A stretch of 64,000 nucleotides of DNA from CALMFG01 sp963674805 (GTDB taxonomy: Bacteria > Bacillota > Clostridia > Christensenellales > CALMFG01). The position numbers and the translations under genes are program-made. The stretch covers positions 310,001 through 374,000 of the forward strand of contig CAXXNY010000021.1 in the NCBI GenBank assembly GCA_963674805.2, written 5' to 3'. This document shows positions 44,923-52,474 of this stretch, in pieces (the first letter of the stretch is position 1; each line of letters begins with the position of its first letter). Below the pieces are notes generated by a model. It did no database searches. It was not told the DNA's origin and was given only the letters and a program-made list of their open reading frames with translations.

Positions 44923-45267
44923 ATGAAACAGATTATTATCATTATTTTTATATGTACCATCGCTTTCGGGGCGCTGGGATGCGCGAAAGCGGAAGAGCCG
45001 GTTGAAATCATGGAAGGCCCGCAGGTTGCAGGAATTATACAGGATGTTAGCGAAGACGGATTGTCTGTGCTGGTGGATTCGAAAACAGATATGGTTTCCG
45101 GACTGATCTGGATGAAAACCGATGCGCAGACTGTCTTTGATGACGGTGTCAGCCGTACGTTTATGATCGGCAACAACAGCGCGTTTATTGTGACGGGCGG
45201 CATCATGGAATCCTATCCGATGCAGGCATACGCGGATGTGGTGGTAAAAAACGATCCGGAAGAATAG
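44923..45267 (+). CDS. Small lipoprotein
   Basis: 114 residues. The signal peptide ends in FGALGC, a good lipobox; the mature part is a single beta-rich domain (GIIQDVSEDGLSVLVDSKTD, then WMKTDAQTVFDDG), resembling YobA/DUF3221-like lipoproteins by appearance only. AGGAG precedes the ATG. Single gene, convergent with the histidine kinase. Confidence 0.75.
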   Translation: MKQIIIIIFICTIAFGALGCAKAEEPVEIMEGPQVAGIIQDVSEDGLSVLVDSKTDMVSGLIWMKTDAQTVFDDGVSRTFMIGNNSAFIVTGGIMESYPMQAYADVVVKNDPEE

Positions 45268-45273
45268 AAAAGG

Positions 45274-47079
45274 TTATGCGTCTTCCGGCTCGACAGGAAG
45301 ATCAACATAAAACCGGGTCAATTGGCCGGGGACACTGTCAAAGCTGATGGTACCGTGATGCTCTTTTATAATCCCGTAGCAGATATACAGACCGAGCCCG
45401 GTACCCACTTCTTTCGGCTTACTGGAGAAGAACGGATCGAATACCCGGTCCTGAATCTTTTCAGGGATACCGCCGCCATGATCTTCGACAGTGATCCGTA
45501 CGAATGGCTCATCTTCGAGCGTAACGGTCCCGGCAGAAATGATGATACGCTTATCTTCATGATCACCGGGATACCGCTTATTCAGCGCATCCCGCGCGTT
45601 GATGACCAGATTAATCAGCACCTGCTGAATTTTTTGGCGGTGGCACCGGACCGGTGGGAGAGGGCTGTTGATGGATGTGGTCAGCACGATGCTGTCCTGC
45701 CGGATAATCGCACGGATCAGCATCAGCGTCCGCTCAATGATTTCCTCAATCTGATCCAGCATCAAAATCTGTGTCTCTTTTCGGGAGAAATGGAGCAGGC
45801 TTTTAACGATAGCTGAAATCCGGTCGGTTTCCAAGATGATTTCATGTGCATATTCCCGCATGTCAGAATCCGCTTCGCTGGCTTCATATATCAGCTGTCC
45901 GTAATTGAGAATGCCGTTAAGCGGATTATTGATTTCATGTGCAACGCCGCTGGACAGCGTCCCGATAGAATCCATCCGCTGCTGGTTTCTCAACTGTGCT
46001 TCGATCTTTACATTCTGTTCTTCAAGATGCACCCGATCTGTAATATCCTCAAACGTCCATACTGTATAAATTGCGGCATCTGTACCGTGCCGGATAATAG
46101 CGGCACTGAATGCGACATAAACGTGCTCGCCGCTGCGGTTAATGAGCCGTGCCGTACTGCGAAAATTCCCATTCGCTTCATTGAGCGCATCCTGATGCAT
46201 TTTTAATAAGTCAGGCGCGTCCTCGGGATAAAGGATATCGTGAAGTGTTTTTTTTCGAAATTGCGCACATTGATACCCCAGAATTTCACAGCTGCGCTTA
46301 TTGGCGTCGATGATGCGGCCGTCTGCGTCCGTATAAAAGATTCCGGCAGCGGACTGGGTGAATATCGTGCGGTACCGGGCTTCACTCTCAGCCAGCTGCT
46401 GTTTTTGCTTTTGCATGGTCTGTGTCTGGTCCTTTAAACCGTTATAAATGAAACGCGTCAAACCCAGCAACCCAATGCCGTTAACCTGTGCGGTCAGCAT
46501 GACAATGGGCCATGTCTGCCGGTAGCCATCCATCAGTGTTCCGGCGAATGCACCGGTATAAAGCAGAATCGTCAGAACGGTAAAGGTCAAAAAATTAATG
46601 ATGAGGAACATATATAGCGGATGTTTCTTGAGCAAGGCTCCGGCTAAAATGAGAATGACCACAACGCTGATCAGGCCGGCACCGGATGCGGCAGTGGTGA
46701 TCAGGAGGAAGATGCAATAGATATAAAGCACCATAATTAGAATAAATGTCCGGATGGAAACGCGGATACGCCGGGCAAGAAGCACAACAGCCGATACTAC
46801 ATAAGTAAAGAATTGTACCGCCGCAAACTCGGGGCTTCCGAGGCTGTAAAACATATACGTACCTAAGATAAACAGCGGTCCGGTGAAAAATATAATGAAG
46901 ATGCCAAGCAGACTAAAAATGCGGTCGCGCCAATAGTCCAGTGTTCCTTTATCGGTTGTGAGTTGATCGGGCCGGATAATCAGACTGCGCAGAACCCTGT
47001 AAATGCGGCGAAGGGAAAAAGGCTTCGTGGATGAAGCGCTCTTTTTGTTATCATTGGCTTGGTGAAGGTTAGTTTCCAT
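45274..47079 (-). CDS. Orphan membrane histidine kinase with PAS domain
   Basis: About 601 residues. Six N-terminal transmembrane helices (about 50-210), a short coiled linker (QTMQKQKQQLAESEARYRTI), a PAS domain (about 230-350, with FYTDADGRIIDANKRSCEIL), then the kinase core: H-box LSSGVAHEINNPLNGILNYG, N-box QVLINLVINARDALNKR, G1 VEDHGGGIP and G2 GTGLGLYICYGI. The core is of the NtrB-like HPK4 type. No response regulator is adjacent. The start is uncertain (ATG 47079 or GTG 47112). Confidence 0.88.
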   Translation of the reverse strand: METNLHQANDNKKSASSTKPFSLRRIYRVLRSLIIRPDQLTTDKGTLDYWRDRIFSLLGIFIIFFTGPLFILGTYMFYSLGSPEFAAVQFFTYVVSAVVLLARRIRVSIRTFILIMVLYIYCIFLLITTAASGAGLISVVVILILAGALLKKHPLYMFLIINFLTFTVLTILLYTGAFAGTLMDGYRQTWPIVMLTAQVNGIGLLGLTRFIYNGLKDQTQTMQKQKQQLAESEARYRTIFTQSAAGIFYTDADGRIIDANKRSCEILGYQCAQFRKKTLHDILYPEDAPDLLKMHQDALNEANGNFRSTARLINRSGEHVYVAFSAAIIRHGTDAAIYTVWTFEDITDRVHLEEQNVKIEAQLRNQQRMDSIGTLSSGVAHEINNPLNGILNYGQLIYEASEADSDMREYAHEIILETDRISAIVKSLLHFSRKETQILMLDQIEEIIERTLMLIRAIIRQDSIVLTTSINSPLPPVRCHRQKIQQVLINLVINARDALNKRYPGDHEDKRIIISAGTVTLEDEPFVRITVEDHGGGIPEKIQDRVFDPFFSSKPKEVGTGLGLYICYGIIKEHHGTISFDSVPGQLTRFYVDLPVEPEDA

Positions 47080-47189
47080 TGCCTGCCTGCTTTCTTTGGC
47101 AAATGAAATCACAGAATAACGATTATTTCATAATCCGATTATAGCATGTTTTAATTGAATTACAAAATTATGGGTTTACACACAGGCGA

Positions 47190-47300
47190 TGTAAGAAAAA
47201 GAATATAAGTCAAAAAGAGATGAGCGATTTGGCGGGAGCGCGCGCGGAACGAAGTCGGCTAAGCCGACATCCGAAGGATGTCGCGGATAGGTTTGCCTTG
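47190..47300. repeat. GC-rich palindromic element downstream of the tRNA pair
   Basis: In an otherwise AT-rich gap lies a GC-rich island with alternating GCGCGCGC and two overlapping palindromes: GTCGGCT-A-AGCCGAC (47254-47268) and CGACATCC-GAA-GGATGTCG (47265-47283). They share a GAC and cannot fold together. No coding role. It may be a REP-like interspersed element. Confidence 0.5.
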
Positions 47301-47380
47301 TTTTATATTTCTTACGATTAATGAGGCATTGTATGTTTATAAGGTTTTTCCACACAGGCTCTCGCATGCTGCAGATAAAT

Positions 47381-47406
47381 AAAAAAGACACCTAGTAAGG
47401 TGTCTT
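47381..47406 (-). terminator. Terminator of the tRNA-Glu/tRNA-Val transcript
   Basis: AAGACACCT/AGGTGTCTT stem with a 4-nt loop and T-run on the minus strand, 8 bp beyond the tRNA-Val CCA end. Confidence 0.8.
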
Positions 47407-47414
47407 ATTCTATT

Positions 47415-47490
47415 TGGTGGGAGCAACAGGGCTCGAACCTGTGACCCTCTGCTTGTAAGGCAGATGCTCTCCCAGCTGAGCTATGCTCCC
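47415..47490 (-). tRNA. tRNA-Val (anticodon UAC)
   Basis: Full cloverleaf on the minus strand: acceptor GGGAGCA/TGCTCCC, D-arm GCTC..GAGC, anticodon stem TCTGC/GCAGA with loop CTTACAA (anticodon TAC), T-arm ACAGG-TTCGAGC-CCTGT, encoded CCA (47415-47417). It lies five bases downstream of tRNA-Glu. Confidence 0.95.
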
Positions 47491-47495
47491 GCAGC

Positions 47496-47570
47496 TGGTG
47501 ACCCCTAGGAGACTCGAACTCCTGTTACCGCCGTGAAAGGGCGGTGTCTTAACCGCTTGACCAAGGGGCC
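47496..47570 (-). tRNA. tRNA-Glu (anticodon UUC)
   Basis: Cloverleaf on the minus strand: acceptor GGCCCCT/AGGGGTC, anticodon stem CCGCC/GGCGG with loop CTTTCAC (anticodon TTC), T-loop TTCGAGT, encoded CCA (47496-47498). It is the first tRNA of the pair. Confidence 0.95.
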
Positions 47571-47594
47571 AAAATGTCTCGCGACACGGGCAAT

Positions 47595-47623
47595 ATCATA
47601 CAATTTTTAGCGGGGTTTGTCAA
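47595..47623 (-). promoter_or_regulatory. tRNA operon promoter
   Basis: On the minus strand, TTGACA (complement of 47618-47623), 17 bp and TATGAT (complement of 47595-47600), 25 bp upstream of tRNA-Glu. Confidence 0.75.
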
Positions 47624-47708
47624 CAGATTTGAGAAAATAAATCGAGCGAAAACCGGGAATATGCTTTTTCGTTTTTAAAAATAAAAAATAGATTTTACGG
47701 ATTAATTA

Positions 47709-47737
47709 TTGAATGAAATTGGGCCGCATGGTATATT
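47709..47737 (+). promoter_or_regulatory. Promoter of the HIT-protein gene
   Basis: TTGAAT (47709-47714), a 17-bp spacer and TATATT (47732-47737) lie 22 bp upstream of the start codon. Confidence 0.6.
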
Positions 47738-47759
47738 ACATGTCAAGGAGAGGATAAGT

Positions 47760-48104
47760 ATGGTTGATTGTTTATTTTGTAAAATTATTAACGGAGAACT
47801 GCCGAGTTCGATTGTGTATGAGAACAAAAGCTTCATCGCATTCGAAGATATTGATAAGAAGGCGCCGGTGCACATTTTGATTGTGCCAAAGACGCATATC
47901 GAATCGGTGGATGCAATGACCGATGAGGATACCGCACTGATGAGTGACATGTTCCAGGCGGCGCGCGACATTGCGAAACGCCAGGGCATCAGCGAAAGCG
48001 GATACCGCTTGGTGGTCAATACCGGCAGCGACGGCGGACAGACGGTTTCCCATCTGCATATGCACTTATTAGGCGGCAGAGCACTGGCTTGGCCTCCGGG
48101 CTAA
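47760..48104 (+). CDS. HIT-family (HinT-like) nucleotide hydrolase
   Basis: 114 residues. CLFCKIINGELPSSIVYENK at the N-terminus and the histidine triad HLHMHLLGGR near the C-terminus are diagnostic of HINT proteins, which hydrolyse nucleoside phosphoramidates and acyl-adenylates. Zinc-binding CXXC (CLFC) is present. ATG 47760 has AAGGAGAGG upstream; the promoter lies just before. The rpsU gene follows 110 bp later with its own promoter. Confidence 0.93.
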   Translation: MVDCLFCKIINGELPSSIVYENKSFIAFEDIDKKAPVHILIVPKTHIESVDAMTDEDTALMSDMFQAARDIAKRQGISESGYRLVVNTGSDGGQTVSHLHMHLLGGRALAWPPG

Positions 48105-48112
48105 AGTGGTGG

Positions 48113-48141
48113 TTGACAGGTTTTTGCTGTCATACTATAAT
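48113..48141 (+). promoter_or_regulatory. Consensus promoter of rpsU
   Basis: TTGACA (48113-48118), 17 bp and TATAAT (48136-48141): full consensus, as expected for a ribosomal-protein gene. Confidence 0.85.
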
Positions 48142-48215
48142 ACTAACTGGTCTAAAAATGACCAATTAAGTTGACACAAATCCACATCAGCTTTCATACG
48201 GAGGGAGGGATAACC

Positions 48216-48389
48216 ATGTCAGAAATCAGAGTAGGCGAAAACGAATCATTAGAAAGCGCGCTTAAGAGATTCAAACGTAAATGCGCGAGAGCTGGCGTTC
48301 TTGCAGAGGTAAGAAAACGTGAGCATTATGAAAAACCGAGCGTAAAAAGAAAGAAAAAGGCCGAAGCCGCCAGAAAACGTAAAAGATAG
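48216..48389 (+). CDS. rpsU: Ribosomal protein S21
   Basis: 57 residues of the small basic 30S protein: EIRVGENESLESALKRFKRK, then REHYEKPSVKRKKKAEAARK. Length is normal. GGAGGGAGGGA is a very strong SD; together with the consensus promoter it predicts high expression. A hairpin (TTCGGA/TCCGAA) lies in the 3' leader before the main terminator. Confidence 0.97.
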   Translation: MSEIRVGENESLESALKRFKRKCARAGVLAEVRKREHYEKPSVKRKKKAEAARKRKR

Positions 48390-48483
48390 TTTTAACGATT
48401 AAATTTGTTTCGGAGTCCTTCCGAACACAGGCGAAGCGTCTTGTGAATAAATGAAAGCTGTGGAATTCATAAATAAAATAATA

Positions 48484-48508
48484 CCCGGGCGAAAAGCCCG
48501 GGTTTTTT
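48484..48508. terminator. Strong terminator between rpsU and the AEC gene
   Basis: CCCGGGC-GAAAA-GCCCGGG followed by TTTTTT; T-rich on the minus strand too, so it can serve both convergent genes. Confidence 0.85.
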
Positions 48509-48524
48509 CATGCAATAATAATGG

Positions 48525-49454
48525 TTATTTCATGACCAGAACGATGATAAACACCGCGATCAGCGAAAGAAGCGTTCCGAGCGACAGGGTATTTGAAACA
48601 TATGCTTTGTCTTCCGGGCTCGGATTTTTCATGAACGCCGGAATGACAAACGGCCCTGGCAGCACGAACATGATAAACAGTGCAGCCTGATACTGCGCCG
48701 CAAGCCCGAGCGGAACCAGTACGAGGTATTTAATCACAAACGCAAGCAGTATGGTAAACGCGAGACGGGCAAACGATGTGATGAATTCCATTTTCATGTG
48801 CTTTAATTTAAAGTTGAGCCCGCTGCCGATCACTAAGGCAATCAGGAAAGAGGTAGGAGCGGCAATATACGCCAGCAGTGTCTGTATGTGTCCGAACCAG
48901 GGCTTTCCGGCATTTTTTGCAATGCCGAATATTGATGCCAGCACGCCGATAATAATGGCCCAGACCACGGGTGACTTAACGGCAATCATCAGGGAATCCT
49001 TAATGCCCTCCGCGCCTTTCCGCTGGGAGCCCAGCAGCATGACCATGGGAACCAGCACCGTAAAGACAAACAGCACCTGGCCGACGTCAATAACCCCGAA
49101 AGTGGCCGCGGAGCCGTTGCCGTAAATAGAGACGAACAGCCCGTACCCCACCATGCCGGCTTCGAATCCGGTTAAAAGGAAGGGGAAATACGGGGATTTG
49201 ATTTTAAACATACCGGCGATACCATGGGCAATCACCAGCAGCAGTACGCAGGCTAAGAAGACGGCAAGAAATACCAATAGGTACTGTGCTTTAAACTGAA
49301 TCGTCATAAACGCCGAAAGCAAAAGCGCAGGCAGCGTTACGTTGATTACAATCTTCTTAAAGCCTTCAACCATCCCATCGGTCAGGAACTTTACCCGGTA
49401 GAGGATGTAACCGAGCGCAATCGAAAATAAAACGGGTAGTAACATAAAAAACAT
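48525..49454 (-). CDS. AEC-family transporter (auxin efflux carrier/malate permease type)
   Basis: 309 residues with about ten transmembrane helices. The start FFMLLPVLFSIALGYILYRV and the internal ITSFARLAFTILLAFVIKYL, then FIMFVLPGPFVIPAFM, are typical AEC (PF03547). Bacterial members transport malate, malonate or other organic acids; the substrate here is unknown. Monocistronic. Confidence 0.85.
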   Translation of the reverse strand: MFFMLLPVLFSIALGYILYRVKFLTDGMVEGFKKIVINVTLPALLLSAFMTIQFKAQYLLVFLAVFLACVLLLVIAHGIAGMFKIKSPYFPFLLTGFEAGMVGYGLFVSIYGNGSAATFGVIDVGQVLFVFTVLVPMVMLLGSQRKGAEGIKDSLMIAVKSPVVWAIIIGVLASIFGIAKNAGKPWFGHIQTLLAYIAAPTSFLIALVIGSGLNFKLKHMKMEFITSFARLAFTILLAFVIKYLVLVPLGLAAQYQAALFIMFVLPGPFVIPAFMKNPSPEDKAYVSNTLSLGTLLSLIAVFIIVLVMK

Positions 49455-49582
49455 CAGTTGAACCTCCTAAAAAAAAATAAATAATTCCGTACGGTTATTT
49501 TAACATGAAATGACAAATGATGCGGTCAATATCTAAAATAAACCGAATATATATAGATAACCTGATTTAACCCGCTTAAAAC

Positions 49583-49614
49583 AAAAAAAGAACTGCGCGG
49601 TCCGCAGTCCTTTT
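49583..49614 (-). terminator. Rho-independent terminator of the lipoprotein gene
   Basis: Minus strand: GGACTGCG and its partner GCGCAGTTC around GACC, then T-run. Confidence 0.75.
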
Positions 49615-49627
49615 AATTACTTTTCAT

Positions 49628-50377
49628 TTAAAAATTCACCGAGTAAATGCCGATTTCGTTGTCTCCGACCGCGTATACCACTTCTGCTTCAACGGCCCCT
49701 TCGGAAGTCTGAAAGGTGATGTATTCAAAACCGACAATATAAACGCCTTCGCCTGCCTCGGTATAATAATTCCCGTAGAATTCTGACTTTGAGATTGACT
49801 GTGGCTTGCCATAATAAGCGGCTGTTTCATCAAGAAAGGCAGCCACGTCTTCTACCGTCATGGCGCTTCTGATAGCGGGCAGCATGAGCCCGTGGAGCAT
49901 ATCCGAATCCTGTTCCAGCATCGCTGTACGGAACGACTCACTCAAAACCTCAATCGTTCCGGCTGTGGGAATATCAATACTGACTATCGTGTAGATCCCG
50001 TCTTCATTCAGAACGGAAAATGTATCAGTGGTTGGATCGCCGAACTCATATTGGGTTTCAACCGTCAGATCCGCCACTGAGTTTTTGCCTGAGCCTTCGA
50101 TATCAAACCCGGTATGCTTGTAGTTTTCTGCGCTGCCGTGAACGGCGCGTATTGAAGAAAAGAAAGCCAAGGCGGATTCCTCTCCGCCGAGATTCTCAAT
50201 CAGAGACGGGTGCATCAGGCTCACGACCGTCTCAATATCGCTGTCGGAAAATGCATCATAATATGCATTGACCGTATCACGGGAATGGTCCAGTGCACCG
50301 CCGAGCCCGCATCCGGCAAACATCGCCACCACAAGCGCAACAACCAGTGCTAAACCAATATTTATAACTCGTTTCAT
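49628..50377 (-). CDS. Lipoprotein with two NTF2-like repeats
   Basis: 249 residues. The signal peptide ends in a lipobox (MFAGC). The mature protein appears to hold two related halves, each beginning with a helix of the NTF2/SnoaL style: DTVNAYYDAFSDSDIETVVS and ESFRTAMLEQDSDMLHGLML. Such domains often bind small ligands; role unknown. ATG 50377 fits the AGAAGG SD better than ATG 50383. It lies in tandem with the TM2 gene upstream (gap 21 bp). Confidence 0.75.
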   Translation of the reverse strand: MKRVINIGLALVVALVVAMFAGCGLGGALDHSRDTVNAYYDAFSDSDIETVVSLMHPSLIENLGGEESALAFFSSIRAVHGSAENYKHTGFDIEGSGKNSVADLTVETQYEFGDPTTDTFSVLNEDGIYTIVSIDIPTAGTIEVLSESFRTAMLEQDSDMLHGLMLPAIRSAMTVEDVAAFLDETAAYYGKPQSISKSEFYGNYYTEAGEGVYIVGFEYITFQTSEGAVEAEVVYAVGDNEIGIYSVNF

Positions 50378-50398
50378 ATTCATCCTTCTTTCTTGAGA

Positions 50399-50614
50399 TT
50401 ATACCCAGGCCGCAACGAATGCACGGGATCTGTCGGTAAAACTGCCGAATAAAATCATAATCAAATCAAAGATAACGCCGATGCCGAGCAGACCGCCGGT
50501 CAGCAAATAAAGGATTCCGGTGCCGGTTTTGCCCACATAAAAGCGGTGAATACCAAAAACGCCGAGAAATAAGCAAAGCAGAAACGCTACTATACGGCTT
50601 TTGATTGAGACCAT
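50399..50614 (-). CDS. TM2-domain membrane protein
   Basis: 71 residues: KSRIVAFLLCLFLGVFGIHR and FYVGKTGTGILYLLTGGLLG define the TM2 domain, two transmembrane helices with a short turn. Function is unknown. GGAGGG SD precedes the start. Probably co-transcribed with the lipoprotein gene downstream. Confidence 0.88.
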   Translation of the reverse strand: MVSIKSRIVAFLLCLFLGVFGIHRFYVGKTGTGILYLLTGGLLGIGVIFDLIMILFGSFTDRSRAFVAAWV

Positions 50615-50685
50615 TATACCCTCCTCATTTTTAGATATTCTATTATAGCATGTTTTGGTGTTGATGCCGAACTTTTATGGCAACA

Positions 50686-50712
50686 ATAAAAAACCCCGCC
50701 GGACAGGCGGGG
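50686..50712 (-). terminator. Terminator of the hydrogenase operon
   Basis: Minus strand: CCCCGCC-N5-GGCGGGG followed by T-run, 12 bp past the hydA stop. Confidence 0.85.
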
Positions 50713-50723
50713 TGATTGCTTTA

Positions 50724-52454
50724 TTAATAATGATATTTGCCGCGTTTCGCGTATGTTGTATGCAGCAGTTCGTGTGATTTGTGACTGCCCGGTTCGCCGA
50801 GGAACTCTTTGTAGAGCTTCTGAATCGACGGATTTTCGTGTGATTTACGAATAGTCATCGCTTCGTCTTCTTCATAAAGCGCTTTAGCCCTTAAGACGCG
50901 GTGGTCGCCGTAAGTCATAATCTGCTCATTTGTGATCGGAGGCTGGCCGCCGCCGTTGATACATCCGCCCGGGCATGCCATAACTTCGATGAAATGATAT
51001 TCCTTTTCGCCTGCGCGGATTGCGTTCAGCAGCTTCCTGATGTTCTTGGTGCCATGGGCAACCGCGACCTTAACATCTAAATCGCCAAGGTTGACAGTTG
51101 CTTCCTTAACGCCGGAAATACCACGCACTTCGGTCAGTTCCAGATTGTCAAGCGGTTTGCCTGTAACGAGTTCATGGACAGTTCTGATTGCCGCTTCCAT
51201 AACGCCGCCGGTAGCACCAAAGATAACGCCTGCACCGGTGGAATCACCGAGTACATCATCAAACGATTCATCCGGCAAGGTTGCAAAGTCAATACCGGCC
51301 TGCTTAATCATCTCCGCCAGCTCGACAGTGGTGATGGAAACATCGACATCGTCATGCATTTCCGGACGCTTGGTTTCAAATTTCTTTGCCGAACACGGCA
51401 TAATGGAAACCGAGAAAATATCTTCACGCGGAATGTTGTTCTTTTCCGCATAATAGGACTTGATAATTGCACCCATCATCTGCTGCGGGCTCTTACACGA
51501 AGACATATTGTTAAAGAAGTCTTCATAATAATGCTCCATATATTTAACCCAGCCCGGGCTGCAGGAGGTAATCATCGGGATATGCTGATTCTCTTTTAAA
51601 CGCTGAATCAGCTCGGTGCCTTCTTCCATGATTGTGAGGTCAGCGGCAAAGTCGGTGTCAAATACCTTATCAAAACCGAGCCGTCTTAATGCTGAGGCCA
51701 TCTTGCCGGTGACACGGGTGCCGATCGGCATACCAAAAGCTTCGCCGAGCGCCGCGCGGACAGCCGGAGCGGTTTGTACAACCACGTGTTTTTTCGGGTC
51801 GTTGATGGCTTCCCAGACCTTATCGGTGTCATTCACAACGGTCAGGGCGCCGCACGGACAGGACTGGACACAGCGTCCGCAGTTGATGCAGGGCACGTTG
51901 GCCAGACTCATGCCGAATACCGGCTCGATCGTGGTTCTGAATCCGCGTTCGGTCGCACCGATAACGCCGATTTCCTGCACGTCGTTACATGCCGCGACAC
52001 AGCGCCGGCACAGCACGCATTTGTTCGGGTCGCGCCGGATGGACGGAGAAGACAGGTCAAGCTCACGCTTGATACTGGTTCCCTCATACCGGATGCCGTC
52101 AACGCCGAAGCGCTCAGCCAGTGCCTGAAGTTCACAGTTGTAGTTACGTTTACAGGTTAAACAATCCCTCTCGTGATTGGAAAGAATCAGTTCCAGATTC
52201 ACGCGGCGGGTGTCCCGTACGCGCTTTGAATTTGTCCTGACCACCATGCCGTCACTGCACGGCATTACACACGATGCCTGCAGGCCTCTCTGGCCTTCAA
52301 TTTCCACCAGACACATCCGGCAGGAACCGATGGCGTTAACGCCTTTTAAATAACACAGCGTCGGGATCTTAATGTTTGCTTTGTGGGCAGCTTCCAATAT
52401 ACTTGTATTATCGGGCACTTCCACTTTAATACCATCTATCGTTAAAGATACCAT
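50724..52454 (-). CDS. hydA: [FeFe]-hydrogenase catalytic subunit (HydA)
   Basis: 576 residues; reduces protons with electrons from NADH and ferredoxin in the HydABC complex. N-terminal [2Fe-2S] domain (GVNAIGSCRMCLVEIEGQ), His-Cys [4Fe-4S] motif (NHERDCLTCKRNYNCELQ), two [4Fe-4S] motifs (CVLCRRCVAACND, CINCGRCVQSCPCGAL), then all three H-cluster signatures: TSCSPGWVKYME, MPCSAKKFE and ACPGGCINGGGQP. No key residue is missing, so an active enzyme is expected. Last gene of the operon. Maturases HydEFG are not in the window. Confidence 0.96.
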   Translation of the reverse strand: MVSLTIDGIKVEVPDNTSILEAAHKANIKIPTLCYLKGVNAIGSCRMCLVEIEGQRGLQASCVMPCSDGMVVRTNSKRVRDTRRVNLELILSNHERDCLTCKRNYNCELQALAERFGVDGIRYEGTSIKRELDLSSPSIRRDPNKCVLCRRCVAACNDVQEIGVIGATERGFRTTIEPVFGMSLANVPCINCGRCVQSCPCGALTVVNDTDKVWEAINDPKKHVVVQTAPAVRAALGEAFGMPIGTRVTGKMASALRRLGFDKVFDTDFAADLTIMEEGTELIQRLKENQHIPMITSCSPGWVKYMEHYYEDFFNNMSSCKSPQQMMGAIIKSYYAEKNNIPREDIFSVSIMPCSAKKFETKRPEMHDDVDVSITTVELAEMIKQAGIDFATLPDESFDDVLGDSTGAGVIFGATGGVMEAAIRTVHELVTGKPLDNLELTEVRGISGVKEATVNLGDLDVKVAVAHGTKNIRKLLNAIRAGEKEYHFIEVMACPGGCINGGGQPPITNEQIMTYGDHRVLRAKALYEEDEAMTIRKSHENPSIQKLYKEFLGEPGSHKSHELLHTTYAKRGKYHY

Positions 52455-52474
52455 TTATCTTGCTCTCCTTTACC

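Noticed and set aside
47176..47391. Short minus-strand protein gene over the GC-rich palindromes
   Set aside because: No SD, low-complexity translation, and the frame runs through the tRNA terminator and hairpins.
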